Part shown: piece after piece, positions 1 through 6,673 of the stretch
Position numbering within the stretch: position 1 is the stretch's first letter
How the letters are laid out: each line of letters begins with the position of its first letter
Assembly (NCBI GenBank): GCA_963169055.1
Contig: CAUJFU010000322.1
Span: 1 to 9,916, forward strand
Length of the DNA: 9,916 nt
Direction: 5' to 3'
From: Myxococcota bacterium
GTDB taxonomy: Bacteria; Myxococcota_C; UBA6777
Notes under the pieces: generated by a model
What the model was told of the DNA's origin: nothing
Seen by the model: only the letters and a program-made list of their open reading frames with translations
Database searches by the model: none
Translations under genes and position numbers: made by a program

Positions 1-408
1 GCGAAACTTCCCTTGGCTGTAGGGGATCGGCTGTTGGAGAGCTTGGCGAGAAAACACAATGCGGCGATAAGCGCCCTCTTTGACGAGCGTGAGTTCGTTG
101 ACCTCCAACATCGACAAAAAGGCGCTGTAGACGTCACGAACCGAGACGGCTTTTTCGGCGAACAACGAGATCTTCCTACCGCGTACTTGATCCGCAACGA
201 TGAAATTGTAGCAAGTCAATTCGGCGATCTTTTTGACGACTTCGAGGATCGGTTGATCCCGAAGTTCGAGGCGGATCTGTTTTCGCCATTGGGGGCGGCA
301 AGGCGTTTTTTCGGCGTGGGCATGAGGTGCGCCCCAAATAGCCACGCCCGCAACCAACAAGGCGCAAAGCAGCACCCAAGTCCATCGTCTGTTTCTCCAG
401 CGCGTCAC
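1..408 (-). CDS. gspD: Type II secretion system secretin GspD, N-terminal part (runs off left edge)
   Basis: Partial gene with 136 codons visible. GspD forms the outer-membrane secretin channel of the type II secretion system; its N-terminal N0 domain contacts the inner-membrane platform. The GTG start at 406-408 is chosen because AGGAG lies at 416-420 with a 7-nt gap, and a clear signal peptide follows: basic RWRNRRW, a hydrophobic stretch at residues 11-27, and an AHA cleavage site ending at residue 32. Residues about 45-120 form an N0/STN domain, with the family-like stretches ELRDQPILEVVKKIAEL, NFIVADQVRG and AFLSMLEVNELTLVKEG. The multimerising secretin domain would lie beyond the window. 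No gspC is found immediately upstream; the nearest gene is a small membrane protein 415 nt away. PilQ or another secretin is the alternative, but the VRG and SMLEVNELTLV pattern fits GspD best. Confidence 0.85.
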   Translation of the reverse strand, partial: MTRWRNRRWTWVLLCALLVAGVAIWGAPHAHAEKTPCRPQWRKQIRLELRDQPILEVVKKIAELTCYNFIVADQVRGRKISLFAEKAVSVRDVYSAFLSMLEVNELTLVKEGAYRRIVFSRQALQQPIPYSQGKFR

Positions 409-823
409 GTTTTTTCTCCTTGTGGCACTACTTCGCGAGCTTCATCTCTTCGAGAGTGTGCGGTGTCAAGTCGGCGATGTCTCGGCGCGAGTGACAAAGC
501 ATCGCTTCGCGATGATCGTCTATTCGAGCGTGTGCGTCCTCGTCTTTGTATCCGTTGAGGCTTCTTTTTCTTGGAGTCCCAAACCCCCGTCGTGGTGGGG
601 ATCACGGTACGAAAAGCCTTGCGAGCAAAAAGCATACCTTTGGCAAGGAACGAATTGTTTGTCAAATATCTTACAGCATCGGGCTTTTGCGAGGCTGCTT
701 TCAAAGGGCGGAGGGAAGAGGCGATTTGACATCTTGTCACGGTGCCGAAACGAGGTGTGGTTCGTTGTTCGTGTTTGGTGTGGTGTGGGGGTCGCTCGTG
801 CTTGGGTTGGGGCGGTGCGTGGT
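409..823. other. Gene-free gap upstream of gspD with small palindromes
   Basis: This 415-nt stretch separates gspD from the end of the preceding minus-strand operon. Reading frames here are rich in Arg, Lys, Pro and His, lack recognisable domains, and overlap real genes, so no gene is called. Visible elements are a TGACA-TCT-TGTCA palindrome (727-739), a CATCGC-TTC-GCGATG hairpin (500-514), a CTCT-TCG-AGAG hairpin (446-456), and perfect minus-strand TTGACA boxes at 464-469 and 660-665. Neither TTGACA box has a good -10 at 16-18 nt: the former faces GATGAA, and the latter has TATGCT only at 23 nt. A gspD promoter probably lies here, but I cannot place it. No convincing terminator follows the membrane-protein gene. 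Confidence 0.5.
727..739. promoter_or_regulatory. Operator-like palindrome TGACA-N3-TGTCA
   Basis: Perfect 5-bp inverted repeat with a 3-nt centre, in the gap between the membrane-protein gene and gspD. The size and symmetry resemble a binding site for a dimeric helix-turn-helix regulator, but no regulator gene is nearby and the site lies more than 300 nt from the gspD start. It may be chance. Confidence 0.25.
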
Positions 824-1465
824 TTACCACTCGTGTTCGGGTTCGGGGGTGGCGCCTGTTTTTTCTTGGATGATCTGGAGGAGTTGTTGGGCGTCTTCAG
901 GGGAGAGATAAAAGAAGAAGAGGGCTCCAAGTTCAAGATCGCGGGTGCTGGTGCCTTTGGGAAGGCCCGAGGTCAAGAAGGAGAAGATTCCTGTGTCGCC
1001 CGTCACAGAGTAGACGGTGGCTTCTTGGCCGAAGCGCGTGTTGACGCCATGGTAGGTGATGCCCAAAAAGTCTTCCCAAGCGAGGAAGACCTCGCGGTGA
1101 AGGCGGATGAGACGGAGTCCTTGGTCGTCGATCGTTAAACGCGCTCGGGATTTAAATAACGCGACGCCAGCCCACAGTAGACCGAGGACGCCAAAAAGTC
1201 CGATTAGCATCGCACTAAAGAAGTGTTTGTGTCCACCTGCAAGTTGGCATTGAGCGCGGATACAACGGGCTTTTCGAGTGCAGTTTGGAACCCAGCAGTC
1301 TGTGTCGTAGTGGCAAGTGGTGGGGCAACGTTCCAACGAAAGCCCTTGGTAAGGGAGAACAAAGACCAGAAGATAGACCGTGATGGCGGTCGCAAGAAAA
1401 ACCGTGACGACCCCCCAATGCAGGGCGATCTGGCGGAAGGGCAGACGAAAAGAGATCGGTTTCAT
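824..1465 (-). CDS. Two-helix membrane protein with six-cysteine loop and cytoplasmic tail, unknown function
   Basis: 213 residues, family not recognised. The ATG at 1463-1465 is preferred over the in-frame TTG just before it because AAGGAGG (1473-1479) sits 7 nt upstream of the ATG. Two hydrophobic helices lie at residues about 17-38 and 82-104. Basic residues flank the N-terminus (R7, R11) and follow helix 2 (KSRAR), so by the positive-inside rule both ends are probably cytoplasmic and the loop is periplasmic. That loop has six cysteines at 47, 51, 57, 62, 68 and 73, suggesting disulfides or a metal site. Residues about 105-200 are soluble and beta-rich with conserved-looking aromatics, perhaps a PH-like domain as often follows paired helices (inference). 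The ATG overlaps the folK stop by one base (TGATG), so it is the last gene of the dap-folK operon and probably translationally coupled. I see no lysine- or folate-related function in it. Confidence 0.8.
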   Translation of the reverse strand: MKPISFRLPFRQIALHWGVVTVFLATAITVYLLVFVLPYQGLSLERCPTTCHYDTDCWVPNCTRKARCIRAQCQLAGGHKHFFSAMLIGLFGVLGLLWAGVALFKSRARLTIDDQGLRLIRLHREVFLAWEDFLGITYHGVNTRFGQEATVYSVTGDTGIFSFLTSGLPKGTSTRDLELGALFFFYLSPEDAQQLLQIIQEKTGATPEPEHEW

Positions 1466-1986
1466 CAAAAAGCCTCCTTGTTGGGCTGTTCTTGCGGTAT
1501 GTAGGGACGCACAGCAGAAGGGTCAATGCACTCTCGCAAAAGTTCCTGTATCTCTCGATGAAGTGTCGGGTGTTGTGCGTGTGGAGCGATATCCGCCATC
1601 GGTTGCAACACAAAGCGCCGCAGATGGAGGCGCGGATGGGGCAAGATCAACGGCGGATCTTCCCACGTCCCGACCTTCGCGCCAAGACAGAGCAGATCAA
1701 GATCCAGAGTGCGCGGCCCCCACCACACGGAGCGTTCGCGGCCAGCAAGCATTTCGATACGTTGAAGTCGGAGAAGCAGGGCAGGGGGAGACAGCGTCGT
1801 CTCAAAGCAGGCCACCGCGTTGAGATAATCGGGCTGAGGAGGCCCACCCACGGCAGCGGTTTCATACCAAGGCGAGCATCGCAATACGCCCATCGATACG
1901 AGGTGTTCGAGATGTTGGAGCGCAAACGCGAGGAACGTTTCTCGGTGGCCGAGGTTGGTTCCGATCCCGACAAAGGCCCGTTCCAT
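1465..1986 (-). CDS. folK: 2-amino-4-hydroxy-6-hydroxymethyldihydropteridine pyrophosphokinase (HPPK)
   Basis: 173 residues, slightly longer than the roughly 160 of Escherichia coli FolK. It transfers pyrophosphate from ATP to 6-hydroxymethyl-7,8-dihydropterin, the step before dihydropteroate synthase in folate synthesis, in the cytoplasm. Visible family motifs are GIGTNLG (7-13), SPWYET (38-43), QPDYLNAV (51-58), the catalytic block WWGPRTLDLDLL (88-99) with Mg-binding D95 and D97 plus R92, and PHPRLHLRRFVLQPM (116-130). The ATG overlaps the dapB stop in TGATG, and no Shine-Dalgarno is visible upstream of it, so translation probably relies on ribosomes finishing dapB. The stop overlaps the next gene's ATG in the same way. 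Pairing with dap genes is operonic convenience rather than a shared pathway. Confidence 0.96.
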   Translation of the reverse strand: MERAFVGIGTNLGHRETFLAFALQHLEHLVSMGVLRCSPWYETAAVGGPPQPDYLNAVACFETTLSPPALLLRLQRIEMLAGRERSVWWGPRTLDLDLLCLGAKVGTWEDPPLILPHPRLHLRRFVLQPMADIAPHAQHPTLHREIQELLRECIDPSAVRPYIPQEQPNKEAF

Positions 1987-2792
1987 CAGGGATTTGAGAA
2001 GGACAAAAGATCAAACATGGAATACAGGCCAGCGGGTTGGTGTTGCAGCCACGCAGCAGCCCGCAAAGCGCCTCGCGCAAAGATATCGCGCGAGGTGGCG
2101 CGGTGTGTCAGTTCTAAACGCTCGCCCATCCCGCAAAAGAACACCGTATGCTCGCCCACGATATCACCCCCTCGCAGCGTTTGGATACCGATCTCTTGGC
2201 GGGTGCGCTCTGGCATGATGCCTTCTCGTGCATAACGTGCCGTCTCTTCGAGCTTTACGCCGCGTCCCTCTGCCACCATCTCTGCCAAACGCATCGCCGT
2301 TCCCGACGGCGCGTCTCGTTTGAAACGGTGGTGTGCTTCGACGATCTCGATATCAAATTCCTCGCCCGTCCAAGCCGCCACCTGCCGCGCAAGCAAGAAC
2401 ATTAGGTTCACACCCACGCTCATATTTGGGCTGTACAATACAGGGATCTCTTTCGAGGCTTCTCGCAAGTGTTTTTGCTGTTCTTCTTTGAGGCCGGTGG
2501 TTCCGCACACCAGCGCCGCCCCTTGGTTGCGCACGCTACGCACGACGCTCGGCAAGGCTTCGAGGCTGGAAAAGTCGATCACGACTTGCCCCGCTTGGGC
2601 AACAAGTGTCGATCGGATGGATACGCCGATCGGATCGAGACCTGCGACCACCCCCGCATCTTGCCCAATCAACGGGCTTTCTGCACGCTCGATCGCCCCC
2701 AACAAAGAAAAGGCGTTCTGTTCGATCGCAAGGGCCATGATCCGACGGCCCATCCTTCCGCCTGCACCACACATGATCACTTCTGTCGGCAT
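1986..2792 (-). CDS. dapB: 4-hydroxy-tetrahydrodipicolinate reductase
   Basis: 268 residues, the normal length for DapB. It reduces the DapA product 4-hydroxy-tetrahydrodipicolinate to tetrahydrodipicolinate with NAD(P)H, on the route to meso-diaminopimelate (cell wall) and lysine. The Rossmann nucleotide-binding loop is CGAGGRMG (8-15), with CGTTG (96-100) and SPNMSVGVN (121-129) following. The substrate and catalytic block is EAHHRFKRDAPSGTA (152-166), with the expected catalytic H154 and K158. The start at 2790-2792 is supported by GGGAG overlapping the end of dapA. It lies 12 nt after the dapA stop and overlaps folK by one base, so it is clearly part of the dapA operon. All catalytic positions look intact. 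Confidence 0.97.
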   Translation of the reverse strand: MPTEVIMCGAGGRMGRRIMALAIEQNAFSLLGAIERAESPLIGQDAGVVAGLDPIGVSIRSTLVAQAGQVVIDFSSLEALPSVVRSVRNQGAALVCGTTGLKEEQQKHLREASKEIPVLYSPNMSVGVNLMFLLARQVAAWTGEEFDIEIVEAHHRFKRDAPSGTAMRLAEMVAEGRGVKLEETARYAREGIMPERTRQEIGIQTLRGGDIVGEHTVFFCGMGERLELTHRATSRDIFARGALRAAAWLQHQPAGLYSMFDLLSFSNP

Positions 2793-2804
2793 TCTTTTCT
2801 CCCA

Positions 2805-3695
2805 TTAGTCCACAAGCCCTTGGGCGCGAAGGATCGTGCGCAATCCTTCCAAAGAAGCCCCTTGCATCGGCATGAGAGGCGAACGCAGCGTGTTTTTGCA
2901 ATGCCCCATGAGAGAAAGCGCTGCTTTGACGGGGATGGGGTTGCTTTGCAAGAACATCGCACGATTGAGGGGTTGGAGCGTGTAATGCAGGCGGCGTGCT
3001 TTGGCGAGATCACCCGCGACAAAGGCGTTGTACATCTCGACCATTTGGGCAGGAACGATGTTGGCCGTCACAGAGATCCAACCCTTGCCACCGAGCGCCA
3101 TCAACGCAAGCGCGGTGAAGTCATCACCCGACAACAGATCCAGTCGATCGCCACATTGCTCGACGATATCGCTGGCGACCATCATATTGCCTGTCGCATC
3201 TTTGATGCCCACAACGTGCGGGTGTTCGGCGAGTTTGGCGACCGTCTCAGGCAAGAGGTTGGAGGCGGTGCGTCCCGGGACGTTGTACAGCACCACAGGA
3301 AGCGAAGTGGCCGAAAGGATCGCGTTGTAGTAATGCAACATCCCTTCTTGGGTGGGCTTGTTGTAAGCCGGTGTGACGACCAAAAGCCCGTCGGCTCCGA
3401 GGTCTTCTGCTTCTCGACTCATCGCTACAGCTTCGACGGTGTTGTTGGTGCCCGTCCCTGCGATCACAGGGATGCGTCCTGCGGCTTCCTTGATGGAAAA
3501 GGTCAGCAGAGCGCGGCGTTCTTCGGCGGTCAGCGTGGGGGTTTCGCCCGTAGTTCCGCAAACGATCAACGCGTGCGTTCCCTCTTGGATGTGCATGGCG
3601 ATCAAACGCGCCATCGCGCCCCAATCGAGGCTGCCGTCCGCCTGAAAAGGTGTCACGATCGCAACCATCGAACCCCGAAATCTTTTCTTCTCCAT
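2805..3695 (-). CDS. dapA: 4-hydroxy-tetrahydrodipicolinate synthase
   Basis: 296 residues, close to the family's usual 290-300. DapA condenses pyruvate with aspartate semialdehyde in the first committed step of diaminopimelate/lysine synthesis. It is a TIM-barrel class I aldolase. Visible signatures are TPFQADGSLD (15-24), CGTTGE (46-51) with the catalytic threonines, TPAYNKPTQEG (108-118), LYNVPGRTASNL (136-147) with Y137 and R142, GIKDATGN (163-170) with Schiff-base K165, and LLSGDDF (187-193). An in-frame ATG 30 nt further upstream is less likely because GGAG lies 9 nt before the chosen ATG at 3693-3695. The gene follows the outer-membrane protein by 105 nt and leads the dapA-dapB-folK group. 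No lysine riboswitch fits in the short leader. Confidence 0.97.
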   Translation of the reverse strand: MEKKRFRGSMVAIVTPFQADGSLDWGAMARLIAMHIQEGTHALIVCGTTGETPTLTAEERRALLTFSIKEAAGRIPVIAGTGTNNTVEAVAMSREAEDLGADGLLVVTPAYNKPTQEGMLHYYNAILSATSLPVVLYNVPGRTASNLLPETVAKLAEHPHVVGIKDATGNMMVASDIVEQCGDRLDLLSGDDFTALALMALGGKGWISVTANIVPAQMVEMYNAFVAGDLAKARRLHYTLQPLNRAMFLQSNPIPVKAALSLMGHCKNTLRSPLMPMQGASLEGLRTILRAQGLVD

Positions 3696-3722
3696 CGTTC
3701 TTTTCTCCAATATCGTCCGAAC

Positions 3723-3752
3723 CACCGAGGCTTTCGTTGTTTTGCGTCGGTG
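3723..3752 (-). promoter_or_regulatory. Hairpin in the dapA leader
   Basis: A perfect 6-bp inverted repeat (CACCGA / TCGGTG) with an 18-nt loop lies about 28 nt before the dapA start, in the 105-nt gap after the outer-membrane gene. There is no U-run on the minus strand, so it does not look like an intrinsic terminator. It may be an mRNA processing or stability element, or chance. I could not find a convincing dapA promoter in the gap. Confidence 0.3.
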
Positions 3753-3800
3753 AGTATTCTTTTGCCAGAAAGGGTTGCTCTACAAATCCAAAGGCTTGCT

Positions 3801-5603
3801 TTAGAAACGCACGTTCACGCGAACTTGGATGCGTTGTGCGATCCCTGCGCCGATGACTTTGTCTTCGAGGCGGCGGCCTGTGCTGTCGACTTCTGCGAAG
3901 GACATCCCTGCGAGCGGGAAAAGCACACCGTACGCAAGGACAATCGAGTAGCCATCGCTTGAAGCGTAACGCGCCATCGCGTTGAGTTCGACCCCAAGAA
4001 GCGGATCCGCTCCCAACGTTGCTTCGGGGACCAACGCACCCGAGAAGATGCCCGCAAGGCGCAGCCCAAAACCATCGTCTTTCCAAGCATCTCCATACAC
4101 ATTGTAAGTGATATGGGGGCGGATATAAAAGCCGTTGGTAAACGTCCCAAACAGTTCGCGCCAAAGGATCATGTCGATCTGATAGTCGGGGTCAAACAGG
4201 AAGTTATTGATCTTTCCGCGTTTGTCCGCGCTAATCGAAGCGTCCGTATCCAGAGCGGCTCGGCCCCATCTTGACGTAAAATCCCGATCTCCCGAAGCGA
4301 TACCCGCATCAAATCCGATCTTGAGTTGACCGTTGAGCAGCGTGTATTCGAATTCAAAGGCCCCACCCCATTGCAGGATATCGATCGGATTGCCATCGGG
4401 GCCCCGTTCGATCGTGCCGATCATCATGCTCCATTCAAACTCGATCCGCATCTGGTTTCCAAGCTGCAACCGAAACCAAGCATCGGGGATAAACAACGAC
4501 AACCCCCGCGATCGAAGTTCGATCTGGTTGGGCGCAAGGCCCACCCCATTCAACGCACCGCCTGTACACGTCGATCCCGGCCTACACTCCGAACTCAACT
4601 GCTGCCAACGATACGAAAAATATATCCCATAATTCACCACCAAATCGCCATTGTCGAGCTTCTTGCGCAGTTCTTGACCGCGATCGATTTTGCCCGCACG
4701 TAGGGTCACTTGGTGTACTGTATCGCCCTGCTCCAGATCAAAAGGCTGTCCCCACCATTGATTGGGTGCAGCACTTGTTGGACCCGAGGACATGAATTCG
4801 TAGGAGGGGATGATCAAATGCCCAAACAACGGCAGTATATAGGCCACACGATCCACCGTATCGCCCCACTCGGAGTTCAGCTTCATCCCGCTGTTGGCCA
4901 TGATCCCCAAGCCCCACTCGTTCGGCATCCGACCCGCGACCAACGTCCCAAAGGGTAGCTGGATCGAGGCAAAGATATGTCGAACGCGGATCGCATCGGT
5001 AAATCCGTTGGCTCCGTATGTTGGCGGAACTTGCGTGTCACTCAGCCCTTGGAGCGGCATCAGCGGATCGGTCAACAGCCCCGCATTTCCCCGTGGCGTT
5101 GAACCCAAGACCACGTTGTCCAAAAAGTCCAAAGTCGAATGGATCTGCACGTACTCGGAAACATTTAACGTCCCCAACACCCGCAAACGCATATTCCCAT
5201 AAGACAACCAACGCGGCAGGTTGTCGTTGTTGTAAGACTGCCCAAGGCTCGCCTCAGACAACGGATACGCCGCCGCTGGATGATAAAAGGGAAATCGCCC
5301 AAAGCGCGAGCGACGAGGGTTTGTTGTGGGGTCGATCTCGGCGTCTGTGCGTGGCGCAACCCCCATCCCCGGGTTATGAAAGACATCGCCACGGAAACGA
5401 AAATAACCGCTCAACGAAAAGCTCGTTGTCTTCGGCACGCCGTCTTCATCCGCTGACCAAGCTTCCCCACCACTCGCCACCCACGCGCCCGCTACCCACA
5501 GCACAAACCACACACCAAGCCGACCAAAACGCTCTCTCTTGCCGCTTGCTTCGGCTCGTCCGTTTTTGCGCCCTCTGTGTTTTTCCACCACCACGTCTTC
5601 CAT
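3801..5603 (-). CDS. Outer-membrane beta-barrel protein, deltaproteobacterial type, function unknown
   Basis: 600 residues from the ATG at 5601-5603, chosen because GGAG lies 7 nt upstream and a signal peptide follows: a long basic N-region (about 1-28), hydrophobic core 29-43, and cleavage probably near residue 51 before DEDG. The mature protein has alternating aromatic and polar strands typical of barrels (for example SFSLSGYFRFRGDVF 61-75, RLRVLGTLNVSEYVQIHSTL 139-158, GAFEFEYTL 414-422, GFYIRPHITYNVYG 491-504). It ends in Phe (VRVNVRF), the usual C-terminal signal for the BAM machinery. The opening FRFRGDVFHN and the TLDFLDNVVLGSTP block resemble, from memory, uncharacterised myxobacterial outer-membrane families such as TIGR04551. 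The frame stays open upstream, and an ATG at 5679-5681 is an alternative start, but the promoter at 5715-5743 excludes anything longer. Substrate is unknown. Confidence 0.8.
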   Translation of the reverse strand: MEDVVVEKHRGRKNGRAEASGKRERFGRLGVWFVLWVAGAWVASGGEAWSADEDGVPKTTSFSLSGYFRFRGDVFHNPGMGVAPRTDAEIDPTTNPRRSRFGRFPFYHPAAAYPLSEASLGQSYNNDNLPRWLSYGNMRLRVLGTLNVSEYVQIHSTLDFLDNVVLGSTPRGNAGLLTDPLMPLQGLSDTQVPPTYGANGFTDAIRVRHIFASIQLPFGTLVAGRMPNEWGLGIMANSGMKLNSEWGDTVDRVAYILPLFGHLIIPSYEFMSSGPTSAAPNQWWGQPFDLEQGDTVHQVTLRAGKIDRGQELRKKLDNGDLVVNYGIYFSYRWQQLSSECRPGSTCTGGALNGVGLAPNQIELRSRGLSLFIPDAWFRLQLGNQMRIEFEWSMMIGTIERGPDGNPIDILQWGGAFEFEYTLLNGQLKIGFDAGIASGDRDFTSRWGRAALDTDASISADKRGKINNFLFDPDYQIDMILWRELFGTFTNGFYIRPHITYNVYGDAWKDDGFGLRLAGIFSGALVPEATLGADPLLGVELNAMARYASSDGYSIVLAYGVLFPLAGMSFAEVDSTGRRLEDKVIGAGIAQRIQVRVNVRF

Positions 5604-5714
5604 TCCTCTCTGCTCCAAAAAACAGCATCCACAATGCTTTCTCGCCGTTTGTTTCTCGCGGGCTTCTCGGAGTATCCGCATCTTTCGCAGATTCCCCTGT
5701 TTTGGCGTCGCAAG

Positions 5715-5743
5715 GTCGTACCATAGCACCCCCACCCTGTCAA
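5715..5743 (-). promoter_or_regulatory. Promoter for the outer-membrane protein gene
   Basis: On the minus strand a perfect TTGACA (5738-5743) is followed after exactly 17 nt by TACGAC (5715-5720), a weak -10 matching TATAAT at 3 of 6 positions. An extended-type TGC-TATGGT overlaps the spacer. Transcription would start near 5708, giving about a 105-nt leader to the ATG at 5603. The dap-folK genes downstream on the same strand may share this promoter. Confidence 0.5.
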
Positions 5744-5803
5744 GCGCGTCCTCTACCCACTCCTCCTTCCCCATCCGTCTGATCTTTTTAGGACTTACTC
5801 GGT

Positions 5804-5937
5804 GGGTTTGTTTTTGTGGGGCGTTGCCCCACACCCCACAAGGGACTGTCGCCCCTTGACCCCGCGTTGGCGAACAGATCAATTGTTTTCCAGACGAACA
5901 ACTCTGTCGCTTGAAACAGCGCGAACACGGCTTTTTA
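5804..5937 (+). repeat. Dispersed structured repeat, copy A
   Basis: This roughly 135-bp segment is clearly homologous, in the same orientation, to 8429-8563. Shared parts in order are GGGTTTGTTT, a perfect hairpin GTGGGGC-GTT-GCCCCAC, CCCCACAAGGGAC, a second stem CAAGGG/CCCTTG with an 8-nt loop, TTGACCCCG, and after a more variable stretch TGTCGCTTGAA and GCGCGAA, ending with CTTTTT. It lies in the divergent region between the outer-membrane protein and hsp20 genes. No protein is encoded. Similar GTGGGGC...GCCCCAC...AAGGG...CCCCTTGACCCC segments are known to me as intergenic repeats in various bacteria; the exact family is not identified. Confidence 0.85.
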
Positions 5938-5981
5938 GGGCCAACTGCTTCACGCCTCTCTTTTCCTCGCATTATTTTTTC

Positions 5982-6009
5982 TTGACACCGATCGCCCTGT
6001 GATTACATC
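5982..6009 (+). promoter_or_regulatory. Promoter-like element P1 upstream of hsp20
   Basis: Perfect TTGACA (5982-5987), a 16-nt spacer and TACATC (6004-6009). The architecture matches the second element at 6068-6095. A T-rich stretch precedes it. The start codon of hsp20-1 is about 190 nt away. Whether sigma-70 or a heat-shock sigma factor uses it cannot be told; CTTGACA also resembles the -35 of sigma-32 promoters. Confidence 0.4.
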
Positions 6010-6067
6010 TCTCTTGCGACGGCGAGAAGCAATGGATCTTGGGGAAAACAAAGGCGAAACAATGTGC

Positions 6068-6095
6068 TTGACAAGATCCTTGCAATAATTACATT
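6068..6095 (+). promoter_or_regulatory. Promoter-like element P2 for the hsp20 genes
   Basis: Perfect TTGACA (6068-6073), 16-nt spacer and TACATT (6090-6095, 4 of 6 matches to TATAAT), inside an AT-rich stretch. Transcription would begin near 6102 and give about a 95-nt leader before the hsp20-1 start at 6197. It shares the TTGACA-N16-TACAT design with the element 86 bp upstream, so the two may be tandem promoters of one class. Confidence 0.5.
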
Positions 6096-6141
6096 TCCCT
6101 CGCCAAAAGCAAAAAACAATCATCATTACAACGTATTATCT

Positions 6142-6199
6142 GGATCGCGCCGATTTTATCCAATCCATCGCGCCGATCCCAAAAATGGAGGACTCCATG
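6142..6199 (+). promoter_or_regulatory. Candidate RNA thermometer in the hsp20 leader
   Basis: The Shine-Dalgarno GGAGG (6187-6191) and neighbouring AUGGAGGA (6185-6192) are complementary to UCC-AA-UCCAU (6159-6168): 5 bp plus 3 bp around a 2-nt bulge. This pairing would bury the ribosome binding site. A competing fold pairs 6142-6154 with 6167-6179 (6 bp, 3x3 internal loop, 4 bp, 12-nt loop) and would free it. AUGGA-GGAC-UCCAU (6185-6198) is also self-complementary. Bulged, weak pairing over the ribosome binding site before an hsp20 gene is the hallmark of known thermometers such as ROSE elements; the assignment here is inference. Confidence 0.4.
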
Positions 6200-6673
6200 C
6201 TTACACGTTGGGGAAATTTTTACGGCTTGAACCATACTCTTCCTGTATTTGATGAGCTTCGTCAACAAATGGATCATCTTTTCAAAGACTTGGAGCGTGG
6301 CTGGGTACCCACTCCGCTACGCCGCGAAGGCTTGCAAGCCCGTACATGGCCCAAAGCCAACTTGTTCGATCAAGGCGAGCGCTTGCTGTTGACACTGCAA
6401 GTCCCCGGTCTCAAAGAAGAAAACTTGACCATCGAAGCAAACGCCGAAACCCTCACCGTTCGCGGCGAACGCAAAGTCCAAGCCCCCGAAGGCTATCGCG
6501 CCCATCGTCAAGAACGTGCCAGCCTCCAGTTTTCTCGTAGCATCGCTTTGCCCGTTCGTATCGATGTCGAGCGCGTCGCAGCGACCCTTCAAAACGGCAT
6601 CTTGTCCATCGAGATGGCCAAAGCCCAAGAAGTCTTGCCCCGCAAGATCGAAGTCCACACTTCGGCCAAGTAA
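6197..6673 (+). CDS. Small heat-shock protein, Hsp20/alpha-crystallin family (first of two)
   Basis: 158 residues. It is an ATP-independent chaperone that would hold unfolding proteins in large oligomers in the cytoplasm. The ATG at 6197 is preferred over the ATG at 6185 because the latter contains the ribosome binding site GGAGG (6187-6191), 5 nt before the chosen start. An N-terminal arm (1-50) is followed by the alpha-crystallin domain (about 51-142), with ANLFDQGERLLLTLQVPGL (54-72), LTVRGERK (86-93), and the GVL-type motif as NGILSIEM (133-140). The C-terminal IxI/V oligomerisation motif is present as IEV (151-153). It is followed after 55 nt by a second hsp20 and then by an HtrA-type protease, a proteostasis cluster probably induced by heat or envelope stress. 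Confidence 0.95.
   Translation: MLTRWGNFYGLNHTLPVFDELRQQMDHLFKDLERGWVPTPLRREGLQARTWPKANLFDQGERLLLTLQVPGLKEENLTIEANAETLTVRGERKVQAPEGYRAHRQERASLQFSRSIALPVRIDVERVAATLQNGILSIEMAKAQEVLPRKIEVHTSAK

Noticed and set aside
631-665. Possible gspD promoter with TTGACA (660-665) and TATGCT (631-636) on the minus strand
   Set aside because: The spacer is 23 nt, outside the usual 16-18 nt, and the site is more than 220 nt from the gene.
405-936. Open frames in the gap upstream of gspD (both strands)
   Set aside because: They overlap gspD or the membrane-protein gene, lack ribosome binding sites and family motifs, and have compositions typical of chance frames.
3696-3800. Lysine riboswitch ahead of dapA
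   Set aside because: The gap is only 105 nt and has one simple hairpin; the lysine riboswitch needs a much longer multi-helix core.
2469-3962. Long open frame of 497 codons on the plus strand
   Set aside because: It is antisense to dapB and dapA, rich in Arg and His, and has no recognisable domain. The minus-strand genes explain the sequence fully.
5604-5972. Extension of the outer-membrane protein frame by 123 residues towards 5972
   Set aside because: The extension translates repeat copy A and the predicted promoter, has low-complexity Arg/Lys/Cys-rich content, and puts the signal peptide in the middle of the protein.
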